Below the pieces are notes generated by a model. It was not told the origin of the DNA and searched no databases. It saw nothing but the letters and a program-made list of their open reading frames with translations. Shown here piece by piece: positions 1 to 7,192 of a stretch of 9,219 nt of DNA. Position 1 is the first letter of the stretch. Every line of letters starts with the position of its first letter. Where the stretch lies: assembly GCA_964626505.1 (NCBI GenBank), contig CAZVFR010000144.1, positions 1 to 9,219 on the forward strand. The letters run 5' to 3'. This DNA is from CAZUGA01 sp964626505. GTDB taxonomy: Bacteria; Pseudomonadota; Gammaproteobacteria; Methylococcales; UBA1147. The position numbers and the translations under genes are program-made.

Positions 1-56
1 ACGCAGCCTGGCACTAAAGACCGATAAACGCTACTCTGTTTCGAAGCGATCAATCG

Positions 57-64
57 AAGGGAGG
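57..64 (+). promoter_or_regulatory. Shine-Dalgarno site of glpK
   Basis: The purine run AAGGGAGG lies five bases before the ATG at 70. It is a strong match to the anti-Shine-Dalgarno sequence and supports that ATG as the start. The 56 bases further upstream show no promoter or operator I can defend; the true promoter probably lies before the window or in an upstream gene. Confidence 0.8.
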
Positions 65-69
65 CCAAT

Positions 70-1557
70 ATGAAAACAATTCTTGCCATGGATCAGGGAA
101 CTACAAGTTCTCGCGCAATTGTGTTTGATGCGACAGGGTCAATCCTGGGGCTGGCTCAACAGGAATTTCAGCAACTTTTCCCGCAACCCGGCTGGGTGGA
201 ACACGATGCCAATGAAATATGGTCATCTCAACACCAGGTTGCCATGCAGGCCATTGAAGCAGCAGGCTCACAGCTGCACGATATTGCTGCCATTGGTATC
301 ACGAATCAGCGCGAAACCACTGTAGTTTGGGACCGCCGCACAGGGCAGCCCATCTACAATGCGATTGTGTGGCAAGACCGACGTACCAGCGAGTATTGCG
401 AACAACTCAAAGCTGATGGCCACGAGACTTCGATTCGCGTAAAAACCGGTTTGTTACTGGATGCTTATTTTTCCGCGACCAAGATTCGCTGGATACTTGA
501 AAATGTTTCCGGAGCCAGGGCGAAAGCACAAGACGGTAGCCTCGCGTTTGGAACAATCGACTCATGGTTGATCTACAAGCTGACTCAAGGCCGACTGCAT
601 ATCACCGATGCCAGCAATGCATCCCGCACACTGTTATACAATATTCATGACGGATGTTGGGATGATTCATTGTTAGATCTTTTTGACATTCCGCATTCAC
701 TGCTACCCGAAGTCCGATCTTCAAGTGAGATTTATGGCGAATCCACAGCGGAGATATTCGGCAAATCGCTGCCCATCGCGGGTATCGCCGGGGACCAGCA
801 AGCCGCGCTGTTCGGCCAACAATGCACCCAAGCCGGATCGATCAAAACCACCTACGGAACCGGCTGTTTCATGCTCCTCAACACGGGAAATAAGCCGGCG
901 GAATCGACCAACAAATTGTTAACAACGGTCGCCTGGCAAATCGGCAAGCGTTTAACTTATGCCTTGGAAGGCAGCGTCTATACCGGTGGCGCTGTCATAC
1001 AATGGTTACGCGATGGGCTGGGCATCATCCAATCCGTGCAGGAAAGTGAAACGTTAGCCGCCAGCGTGAACGATAGCCACGGAGTTTATTTTGTACCCGC
1101 ATTTACAGGACTCGGCGCACCGCATTGGGATCCTTACGCACGCGGAGCCTTGCTGGGATTATCCCGTGGATCCAACCGCGCCCATATCGCCCGCGCAGCG
1201 CTCGAAGCCATTGCGTACCAGGTCGCGGATCTTCTCGACACCATGAAACAGGAAACCGGCATTACAATTGACGAGATGCGCGTCGATGGTGGTGCTTGTA
1301 CGAATAATTTACTCATGCAGATTCAGGCCGATATAATTGGTGTTTCCGTATTCCGCCCACAGATCACCGAAACCACTGCTCTGGGCGCGGCGTACCTTGC
1401 CGGACTCGCAACCGATGTATGGCCTGATCTTGACACCCTTGCGAACCAGCAAACAACAGAACGGCGATTTGAACCCGAAGGCAATGCAGATCAAATTCGT
1501 TCCCGTCGAGCCTATTGGGAAAAAGCCGTTCAACGAACGAGCCGGTGGCTCGAATGA
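70..1557 (+). CDS. glpK: Glycerol kinase
   Basis: Cytoplasmic FGGY-family kinase that phosphorylates glycerol with ATP to sn-glycerol 3-phosphate, the substrate of the next gene. At 495 residues it has the usual family length. Visible features: the N-terminal phosphate-binding segment DQGTTSSR (residues 8-15); the glycerol-contacting pair R81-E82 and Y133, by analogy with E. coli R83, E84 and Y135; the GIAGDQQAALFGQ segment with catalytic base D242; TYGTGCFML (261-269); and the second FGGY signature region around 346-385 (FTGLGAPHWDPYARG, then AALEAIAYQ). The loop before residue 237 reads FGKSLPIAG, lacking the GGKGGTR-type sequence that binds fructose-1,6-bisphosphate in E. coli. The C-terminal PGIETTER-like contact for enzyme IIA-Glc is also not evident. 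Both classical controls may therefore be absent (inference from remembered sequence). The start is fixed by a strong Shine-Dalgarno site. It is followed after 51 bases by glpD, probably in one operon. Confidence 0.97.
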   Translation: MKTILAMDQGTTSSRAIVFDATGSILGLAQQEFQQLFPQPGWVEHDANEIWSSQHQVAMQAIEAAGSQLHDIAAIGITNQRETTVVWDRRTGQPIYNAIVWQDRRTSEYCEQLKADGHETSIRVKTGLLLDAYFSATKIRWILENVSGARAKAQDGSLAFGTIDSWLIYKLTQGRLHITDASNASRTLLYNIHDGCWDDSLLDLFDIPHSLLPEVRSSSEIYGESTAEIFGKSLPIAGIAGDQQAALFGQQCTQAGSIKTTYGTGCFMLLNTGNKPAESTNKLLTTVAWQIGKRLTYALEGSVYTGGAVIQWLRDGLGIIQSVQESETLAASVNDSHGVYFVPAFTGLGAPHWDPYARGALLGLSRGSNRAHIARAALEAIAYQVADLLDTMKQETGITIDEMRVDGGACTNNLLMQIQADIIGVSVFRPQITETTALGAAYLAGLATDVWPDLDTLANQQTTERRFEPEGNADQIRSRRAYWEKAVQRTSRWLE

Positions 1558-1596
1558 TAATTCCTCAGGCGAATCGCCAGCCGCTAATCCAAATTT

Positions 1597-1604
1597 CGGG
1601 AGAG
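1597..1604 (+). promoter_or_regulatory. Shine-Dalgarno site of glpD
   Basis: CGGGAGAG ends four bases before the ATG at 1609 and favours that start over the in-frame ATG at 1624. It lies in the short 51-base glpK-glpD gap, in which I see no terminator. Confidence 0.7.
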
Positions 1605-1608
1605 AAAT

Positions 1609-3168
1609 ATGGACCGTGATACCATGATCGGCAGGTTGTCAAAACAGACTGACGTATGGGACCTGATTATAATCGGGGGTGGAGCCACGGGACTCGGCTG
1701 CGCGGTAGACGCTGCGTCACGTGGCTATAAAACCCTGTTACTCGAACGAGGAGATTTCGCCAAGGGCACATCCTCTCGCTCGACCAAACTCGTCCACGGC
1801 GGCGTCCGCTATCTACAACAAGGTAATTTTTCCTTAGTCTTAGAAGCCTTAAAGGAACGCGGCATACTGCGCCAAAACGCGCCGCATCTAGTCTCTGATC
1901 TACCCTTGGTGGTACCTAATTACGATTGGTGGGATGCTCCCTGGACCGGCATCGGATTGAAAATATACGACCTGATGGCAGGCAAGCTTGGCTTCGGCAA
2001 ATCCAAGATCTTATCGCTGGAAGAAACCGTCAGCATGATTCCAACCATTGAACAACAAGGCCTGCATGGCGGAATCGTCTACCACGACGGCCAATTCGAC
2101 GACGCCAGGCTTGCCATAAACCTGGCCCAAACAGCGGTTAACCAAGGCGCAACCGTCATCAACTATATGAATGTGACAGCCTTGCACAAAACACAAGGCA
2201 TTATCGACAGCTTGACAGTACAGGACCTTGAATCCAACCGGGATCACAATTTGCAGTGCAAAGCCGTAATCAATGCAACCGGGGCATTCTGCGACGCAGT
2301 GCGCGAAATGGATGAACCCGGCATTCAGAGTCTAATCGTACCCAGCCAAGGCGTACACTTGATGCTGCCGGGATCTTTTCTACCCGGCAAAACCGCGATA
2401 CTCGTACCGCACACCCACGATGGACGGGTTATTTTTCTGATTCCGTGGCACGATTGTGTAATGGTCGGAACCACCGACACACCGATTGATGAAATTTCAA
2501 TCGAGCCACAACCGCTGCCCGAAGAAATAGATTTTCTTTTGGAATACGCCGCACAATACTTGGACCATGACCCTACCCGCAAAGATGTGTTGAGCGTCTT
2601 TGCCGGAATCAGACCTTTGGTCGGGAACAGCCAGGAAGGTGACACGGCAAATCTTTCACGCGACCATTGCATTGTTATTTCGCACTCCGGACTCATGACT
2701 GTGGCCGGTGGGAAATGGACGACTTATCGAAAGATGGCGGAAGACGCAATCGATCAAATCCAAATTTTAGCCGAGTTGAACAATAAGCCCTGCGTGACCG
2801 AAAACCTGCAGATTCATGGCTTTCACCACCATGCGAACGAGTTTGGAAATCTCGCCTGGTACGGCGCGGATGCAAACAATGTTCGCACATTAATTGCTGA
2901 AAACGCGGAATACCAGCAACAGATTCACCCGGCACTTCCAACGATTGCGGCGGAAGTGATTTGGGCCGAACGCAAGGAAATGGCACGTAGCGTAGAAGAT
3001 TTTCTGGCGCGACGCACACGAGCACTGCTACTGAATGCACGTGCAAGTGTCGAGATGGCCCCTAAGGTCGCCGAACTGATGGCAACTGAATTGGACCGCG
3101 ATGCAGCCTGGCAAACTGCGCAGATCGAAGAATACACGGCATTGGCCGATGGGTACATTCTTAATTGA
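1609..3168 (+). CDS. glpD: FAD-dependent glycerol-3-phosphate dehydrogenase
   Basis: Oxidises sn-glycerol 3-phosphate to dihydroxyacetone phosphate and passes electrons through FAD to membrane quinone; it acts at the inner face of the cytoplasmic membrane. The 519-residue length is typical of the aerobic GlpD family (E. coli about 501). The FAD-binding Rossmann motif IIGGGATGLG is at residues 21-30 and continues as CAVDAASRG, the first family signature. The conserved segment GTSSRSTKLVHGGVRYL follows at 53-69. The second signature GGKWTTYRKMAED appears about two thirds along, after FAGIRPLVG. The C-terminal helical domain contains the typical AEVIWAERKEMARSVEDFLARRTR stretch (split here only by position, roughly residues 445-470). 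No transmembrane helix is seen, fitting a peripheral monotopic enzyme. It lies directly after glpK, whose product is its substrate, so the pair forms a complete glycerol-to-DHAP route. Its TGA is in the same frame as relA downstream. Confidence 0.96.
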   Translation: MDRDTMIGRLSKQTDVWDLIIIGGGATGLGCAVDAASRGYKTLLLERGDFAKGTSSRSTKLVHGGVRYLQQGNFSLVLEALKERGILRQNAPHLVSDLPLVVPNYDWWDAPWTGIGLKIYDLMAGKLGFGKSKILSLEETVSMIPTIEQQGLHGGIVYHDGQFDDARLAINLAQTAVNQGATVINYMNVTALHKTQGIIDSLTVQDLESNRDHNLQCKAVINATGAFCDAVREMDEPGIQSLIVPSQGVHLMLPGSFLPGKTAILVPHTHDGRVIFLIPWHDCVMVGTTDTPIDEISIEPQPLPEEIDFLLEYAAQYLDHDPTRKDVLSVFAGIRPLVGNSQEGDTANLSRDHCIVISHSGLMTVAGGKWTTYRKMAEDAIDQIQILAELNNKPCVTENLQIHGFHHHANEFGNLAWYGADANNVRTLIAENAEYQQQIHPALPTIAAEVIWAERKEMARSVEDFLARRTRALLLNARASVEMAPKVAELMATELDRDAAWQTAQIEEYTALADGYILN

Positions 3169-3195
3169 TCCGATATTAGCATTCACGCGAATCAA

Positions 3196-5322
3196 GTGAG
3201 TACCGACCCAAAAGCTGACAACAAACTTTTACGCGAACTAACCCATGGTTTTTCCAAAGAAGACGCCGAGCAAATCGAAAAAGCCTTTGCTACACCTATC
3301 GAAAATACAAAGCCGATTATTAGACCCAAAGGCAGCGATGTAGCGCTGATTCTTCACGGTTTGGGAGTAGACGCGACCACGCTAGTAGCCGCATTGCTGA
3401 GCGACCCACGCCTTAGAGACCAGCTCGACGAAAATACTATCGAGGAGCACTTCGGCAAAACAATCGCGAGTATGGTCAACAACGTCAATTGGCTGAATAC
3501 ATTCAATGTCTATTCGCCGGAATTTATTTTCAAACCGGATCAAGCCGAAACACTGCGCCGTATGCTATTAGCCATGATAGACGACGTACGCGCGGTCTTG
3601 ATCAAGCTGGCCTATAGAGTCCAACGACTGCGTATTCTCCCCCATGAAGATTACGAGGTTCGCTTAACCATATCCCAAGAAACGCTCGACATATACTCGC
3701 CGCTTGCAAACCGCCTTGGAATCGGACAGTTAAAGTGGAAACTCGAGGATTTAGCCTTTCGGTATTTAGAACCTCAGCTGTACAAAAAAATCTCGAATTC
3801 ATTAACCGAAAGCCGAGCCGACCGCGAAGCCTACCTGGTAAATTTTATTTCTGAACTGAGTTCGGAATTCGACAAGCATGGCATACAAGCCAAAATCCAA
3901 GGCCGCCCTAAGCATATCTACAGTATTCGGAAAAAAATGCAGCGTAAAAAAGTAGACTTTGTCGAAGTTTACGACTTGCGTGCCGTGCGCATCATCGTGG
4001 ACAAAGTGGCCACCTGCTACACCGCACTGGGGATTGCGCACGGGCGCTGGCAATATGTACCGCAGGAATTTGACGATTATATCGCCAACCCCAAACCCAA
4101 CGGCTATCAATCCCTACATACCGTGATTGTCGGCCCCGATTCCGCCATGGTGGAAATCCAAATCCGCACCCGAAATATGCATCACTTTGCCGAACTCGGT
4201 GTAGCCGCGCATTGGCGCTACAAGGAAGGCGGAAAACAAGATACCGCAACGGAAAAAACCATCGCGTCTATTCGTCGGCTGTTGGAAAATAAAGATGACG
4301 ATAATAGTTTGTTGGACGACTTTCGAACCGATCTGTACACCGATCGTATTTTCGTGTTGACACCCAAAGGTGAACTGAAAGACATGCTAAAAGGCTCCAC
4401 GCCGCTGGATTTTGCTTACGCGGTACACACCGAGGTTGGACACCGCTGCCGCGGCGCCAAAATTAATGGACGTATTGTGCCACTGACTTACGCGCTGCAA
4501 TCCGGTGAACAAATTGAGATATTGACGGCAAAAGAAGGTTCGCCCAGCCACAATTGGCTAGAACCCCATCTGGGTTACCTAAAAACCTCCCACGCGAGAA
4601 GCAAAGTCCGCCATTGGTTTCGCGAACAAGACCACGAAAAAAATGCCCGCGACGGCAAAACAATATTGGAAAAAGAACGCCAACGCTTGAATATCAACGA
4701 AATCGATCCCGATAATTTGCTGAACCATTTTCATCTTTCCAAATTCGACGATTTACTAATTCGTATCGGGCGTGCGGATATAACAGTAAACCAGCTTGCG
4801 GAAGCACTAGACCCCAGGGAAAAACACGATAGTTTCTTTAATATTCAAGCTAGCAAAAAGCCCAAAACACAAATCCACCATGATGATATTACAGTGCAGG
4901 GCGTCGGCAATTTGATGACAAATTTCGCGCAATGCTGCAAACCCTTACCCGGTGACCTCATCATCGGGTACATCACGGTAGGGAAAGGCATCGCCATACA
5001 TCGGCAGGATTGCACCAACATTCTGCAAATAACACAAGACAAAGAAAACCGATTGGTCGACGTTACTTGGGGACACATACCACAGGCTTACCCCGTTGAC
5101 ATCAGCGTCAGAGCCTTCGACCGCCAAGATTTACTCAGGGATATTACCCAAATATTGTCCAACGAGCACGTGAACATTCAAGAAGCCAGCACCCACTCCA
5201 ATATTCAAGACCAAACGGTCAATATGACAATGACCTTGGAGATTAAAGATACCACGCAGCTCAGCCAAATCATTGCCAAAATAGGCCAATTGCGTAATGT
5301 CTTGGAAGCAAAGCGCCGGTGA
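3196..5322 (+). CDS. relA: RelA, monofunctional (p)ppGpp synthetase
   Basis: Ribosome-associated alarmone synthetase that transfers pyrophosphate from ATP to GDP or GTP during amino-acid starvation. Domain order is complete in 708 residues (E. coli RelA 744): an N-terminal HD-type domain (about 40-190) whose catalytic HDxxED is replaced by LLSDPRLRD, so hydrolysis should be lost; a synthetase domain (about 235-345) with GRPKHIYSI, VYDLRAVRI (D260), NPKPNGYQSLHT and VEIQIRT (E320); a TGS domain (about 383-445, RIFVLTPKGE onward); a helical linker; a zinc-finger region with C580, C581, H602 and C606; and a C-terminal ACT/RRM domain from about 634. EFDD at 291-294 is the marker of RelA-type enzymes, where bifunctional SpoT/Rel have RxKD, so RelA is the call rather than SpoT. 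The GTG start is 27 bases after the glpD stop and lacks a clear Shine-Dalgarno site. The upstream frame is open back to the glpD stop, so the exact start is uncertain by a few codons. It is probably co-transcribed with glpKD. Confidence 0.95.
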   Translation: MSTDPKADNKLLRELTHGFSKEDAEQIEKAFATPIENTKPIIRPKGSDVALILHGLGVDATTLVAALLSDPRLRDQLDENTIEEHFGKTIASMVNNVNWLNTFNVYSPEFIFKPDQAETLRRMLLAMIDDVRAVLIKLAYRVQRLRILPHEDYEVRLTISQETLDIYSPLANRLGIGQLKWKLEDLAFRYLEPQLYKKISNSLTESRADREAYLVNFISELSSEFDKHGIQAKIQGRPKHIYSIRKKMQRKKVDFVEVYDLRAVRIIVDKVATCYTALGIAHGRWQYVPQEFDDYIANPKPNGYQSLHTVIVGPDSAMVEIQIRTRNMHHFAELGVAAHWRYKEGGKQDTATEKTIASIRRLLENKDDDNSLLDDFRTDLYTDRIFVLTPKGELKDMLKGSTPLDFAYAVHTEVGHRCRGAKINGRIVPLTYALQSGEQIEILTAKEGSPSHNWLEPHLGYLKTSHARSKVRHWFREQDHEKNARDGKTILEKERQRLNINEIDPDNLLNHFHLSKFDDLLIRIGRADITVNQLAEALDPREKHDSFFNIQASKKPKTQIHHDDITVQGVGNLMTNFAQCCKPLPGDLIIGYITVGKGIAIHRQDCTNILQITQDKENRLVDVTWGHIPQAYPVDISVRAFDRQDLLRDITQILSNEHVNIQEASTHSNIQDQTVNMTMTLEIKDTTQLSQIIAKIGQLRNVLEAKRR

Positions 5323-5368
5323 TAAACCATAGCCCTTTCCAACAATATTTGAATATAAGGTATTCTTA

Positions 5369-5388
5369 GAGGCTGTCTGGTTAAAATG
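5369..5388 (+). repeat. Left terminal inverted repeat of the 160-bp element
   Basis: Twenty bases, GAGGCTGTCTGGTTAAAATG, matching the reverse complement of 5509-5528 without mismatch. Pairing with the right arm continues imperfectly beyond it. Confidence 0.95.
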
Positions 5389-5508
5389 TATTGCAGCGAA
5401 AACGTTCCAGAATGAGGACATTTTATCGATTATTGGAGGCGAATAGTTGGCCTATTTAACAAGAATAATCGGAAAAATGGACCATTTTGGGGCGTTTGCA
5501 GCCAATAT

Positions 5509-5528
5509 CATTTTAACCAGACAGCCTC
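5509..5528 (-). repeat. Right terminal inverted repeat of the 160-bp element
   Basis: Perfect reverse complement of 5369-5388. On the minus strand it reads through the last codons (Arg-Leu-Ser-Gly) and the TAA stop of the transporter gene, so this repeat is both mobile-element end and coding sequence. Confidence 0.95.
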
Positions 5529-6793
5529 TTAGACCGCCGCCGCGAAAATTCTCGTCCCAAAACTAACGCGACCGCAGTCCAAACAAGCCCAAGTAGAGCG
5601 CCAAACACTGCAATGAGCCCCAGGTTATGGCCCGAAGCCCGTAGAAAACTGAACAACCAACTGCTTGTTACATCACCCAAACGATAGATTACAGTATCGA
5701 TAAAGTGCTTGGCTTTGTAGCGCTCCTCCGGTGTAACAACGGTAAACAATGTATTCACCGTCGGCACGGCAATTGAAAATGCCGTCGCCCGGCGCAGCAC
5801 CTGTACAACCAAAACAACCCCTAACAGCGGCGAGAAACCTAAGATCAACATACCCAGAAACACCAAGATCGGTAAAATTCGAATTGCGTTGGTAATCCCA
5901 ATGGCGCTTATGATCCGGCCCGTCAGGAAAACCTGAATCAATACCGTTAAAGTATTCACGCTCAAATCCACCAACGCGAACATTTGGGTCCGTTGCTCAG
6001 GTAGATCAAAGGCCCTAGAAACAATGTCCGCTTGCTGTAAATACAAGATTGAACCGGACATGGTCGCTACAAGGGTATAAACCGCGATCAAAAACAAAAA
6101 TCGCGAGCGCAAGACCAACCGGGCTCCCGCAATTATAGAACCCCCTATTGGCTTGGGTCTCATCGCGCGTCGCACAGCCGTTCCGCTGCGCTCCATCCAA
6201 GCTATCAAACGCCCAATACTGACAACAGCAGCCGCCAGCATAACCGCGGATATTAATAACAAAGCATCGACGCCAATTGATTTAACCAAGCTTGCGGTTA
6301 ATAACGGTCCTGAAATCGCGCCGGCACTGCCGCCAGCCGCAATAATTCCAAAAAGGCGTTCTGCTTGCTCCATATTGAAAATATCGGTCATAAAACTCCA
6401 GAACACCGACACCACAAACAAATTAAAAACACTTACCCATACAAAAAACGATCGCTCAGCCCAAAGCGCACGGTTAGTCACTCTAAACACCACATAGAAA
6501 ACCAGCAGATTACAAATGAAAAATACATACACCCAAGGCACAAACTTCCGCCGGGTAAAATGGCTGGTAATCCACCCATAGATCGGTACAATCGCCAACA
6601 TAACAACAAATACCGCTGTAAACAGCCATTGCAACTTATCTACACCGCTGGCAACCCCCATTTCTTCTCGCAAAGGTCGGAGTATGTAATAACTGGCCAG
6701 AACGCAATAAAAATACACAAACGACCACAAAATTGGGGTCAGTTCGCCCGTCTTAATTCTTAGCAAGAATTTTATTTTGTGGCTTAGCGTCAT
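5513..6793 (-). CDS. MFS-fold transporter, ATP/ADP translocase-like (Npt/Tlc-related)
   Basis: A 426-residue integral inner-membrane protein with about 10-12 hydrophobic segments (for example near 20-38, 56-76, 86-104, 116-136, 147-170, 177-197, 231-252, 273-291, 303-340 and 390-412). Recognisable conserved parts are YYILRPLREEMG (35-46), FWSFMTDIFN (131-140), ERLFGIIAAGGSAGAISGP (145-163) and the loop TPEERYKAKHFIDTVIYRLGD (354-374, split around residue 360). The last of these resembles the EEKYKAKNFIDT-type loop of bacterial nucleotide transporters. I infer membership of the ATP/ADP translocase-related family; substrate is unknown, and many free-living bacteria carry members of unproven function. 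The ATG at 6793 is the earliest possible start because the codon before it is an in-frame TAA; no good ribosome binding site is seen. The C-terminal Arg-Leu-Ser-Gly and the stop lie inside the 160-bp element, so the original tail was probably altered. It converges with relA and diverges from dxs. Confidence 0.8.
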   Translation of the reverse strand: MTLSHKIKFLLRIKTGELTPILWSFVYFYCVLASYYILRPLREEMGVASGVDKLQWLFTAVFVVMLAIVPIYGWITSHFTRRKFVPWVYVFFICNLLVFYVVFRVTNRALWAERSFFVWVSVFNLFVVSVFWSFMTDIFNMEQAERLFGIIAAGGSAGAISGPLLTASLVKSIGVDALLLISAVMLAAAVVSIGRLIAWMERSGTAVRRAMRPKPIGGSIIAGARLVLRSRFLFLIAVYTLVATMSGSILYLQQADIVSRAFDLPEQRTQMFALVDLSVNTLTVLIQVFLTGRIISAIGITNAIRILPILVFLGMLILGFSPLLGVVLVVQVLRRATAFSIAVPTVNTLFTVVTPEERYKAKHFIDTVIYRLGDVTSSWLFSFLRASGHNLGLIAVFGALLGLVWTAVALVLGREFSRRRSKRLSG

Positions 6794-7192
6794 TTACGTC
6801 GGATCGAGAACAATACGAACTTTGCCTCTTTGGGCAAACCCTTTGTGTTCGTCATCCATGAATTTGGTGGACGATTATCATCTGAACACACTACTTTAGA
6901 TTACAAAAAAGTACCGTATTTTATTCAATCACATTCGAACAAATACAATATTGACACTTCAATCTTAGAACTAAAAAAACTGATAATAAACCGAATTTAC
7001 TACACAAATACGTCCCAATAACATCTTTAAAAAGCCCCAGAACGGTAATTGACTAATTCTAAAAATATTTGTTAAAAAGCGACGATAATTCATACACAAA
7101 CTGTCGGAAATGCATTAATATAAGGCGTCTAGTGATTCTAAGCCTGCAAAGTTTGTTGCTTTTTCACAACACCTCTTACCGTACACAAAGAC
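6794..7192. other. AT-rich divergent intergenic region, no gene supported
   Basis: These 399 bases separate the leftward transporter gene from rightward dxs and should hold both promoters. The stretch 6890-7125 is much richer in A+T than the flanking genes. A possible dxs -10 hexamer is TATAAG at 7119-7124 (or TAATAT at 7116-7121), with only a poor -35 upstream; TTGACT at 7049-7054 is followed 17 bases later by TTAAAA. None is strong. A 63-codon frame from a TTG at 6830 has no ribosome binding site and a low-complexity product, so it is not called. I found no tRNA, riboswitch, or convincing inverted repeat here. Confidence 0.6.

Larger units (their letters stand above)
5366..5531. mobile_element. 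160-bp MITE with long hairpin arms, flanked by TTA repeats
   Basis: The element proper is 5369-5528. Its ends are perfect 20-bp inverted repeats, GAGGCTGTCTGGTTAAAATG at 5369-5388 and its reverse complement at 5509-5528. The trinucleotide TTA directly abuts both ends (5366-5368 and 5529-5531), as expected for a target-site duplication. The arms keep pairing inward with a few mismatches and one-base bulges, including AAACG, CATTTT and CGATTATT (5427-5434) against AATAATCG (5464-5471), down to GAATAG/CTATTT around a five-base TTGGC loop. No coding frame is present. A GAG-initial terminal repeat with a three-base TNA duplication matches what is known of the IS1031 subgroup of IS5-family elements, so a transposase of that type could mobilise it; that assignment is inference. 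It lies 46 bases after relA and covers the end of the convergent transporter gene. As RNA it could fold from either strand and may act as a shared terminator, although no U-tract is visible. Confidence 0.88.

Noticed and set aside
36..60. Repeated TCGAAG motifs before glpK as a GlpR operator
   Set aside because: The copies are too short and do not form the expected dyad; only 69 upstream bases are available to judge.
1568..1578. Palindrome GGCGAATCGCC between glpK and glpD, considered as terminator or operator
   Set aside because: With a realistic loop only three base pairs remain, no U-tract follows, and so short a dyad can occur by chance.
2325..2696. 123-codon minus-strand frame inside glpD, and similar antisense frames such as 8603-8971 in dxs
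   Set aside because: They lie wholly within strongly conserved genes on the other strand and their products show no domain; they are codon-usage shadows.
3166..3168. Selenocysteine read-through of the glpD TGA
   Set aside because: GlpD is already complete at this codon, no SECIS-like hairpin is apparent right after it, and a complete RelA begins just downstream.
3196..5322. SpoT or bifunctional Rel identity for the alarmone enzyme
   Set aside because: The HDxxED hydrolase motif is missing and the synthetase carries EFDD instead of RxKD, both pointing to RelA.
5369..5528. CRISPR repeat, tRNA or small structured RNA gene as explanation of the palindrome
   Set aside because: There is one inverted pair only, not spaced direct repeats, no cloverleaf, and the flanking TTA repeats favour insertion.
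6951..6987. Consensus -35 TTGACA at 6951 with GATAAT at 6982
   Set aside because: The spacing is about 25 bases, far from the usual 16-18, and no better -10 lies at the right distance.
6830..7021. 63-codon plus-strand reading frame in the intergenic region
   Set aside because: It starts at TTG without a ribosome binding site, lies in AT-rich DNA, and its product shows no recognisable motif; it is most likely chance.
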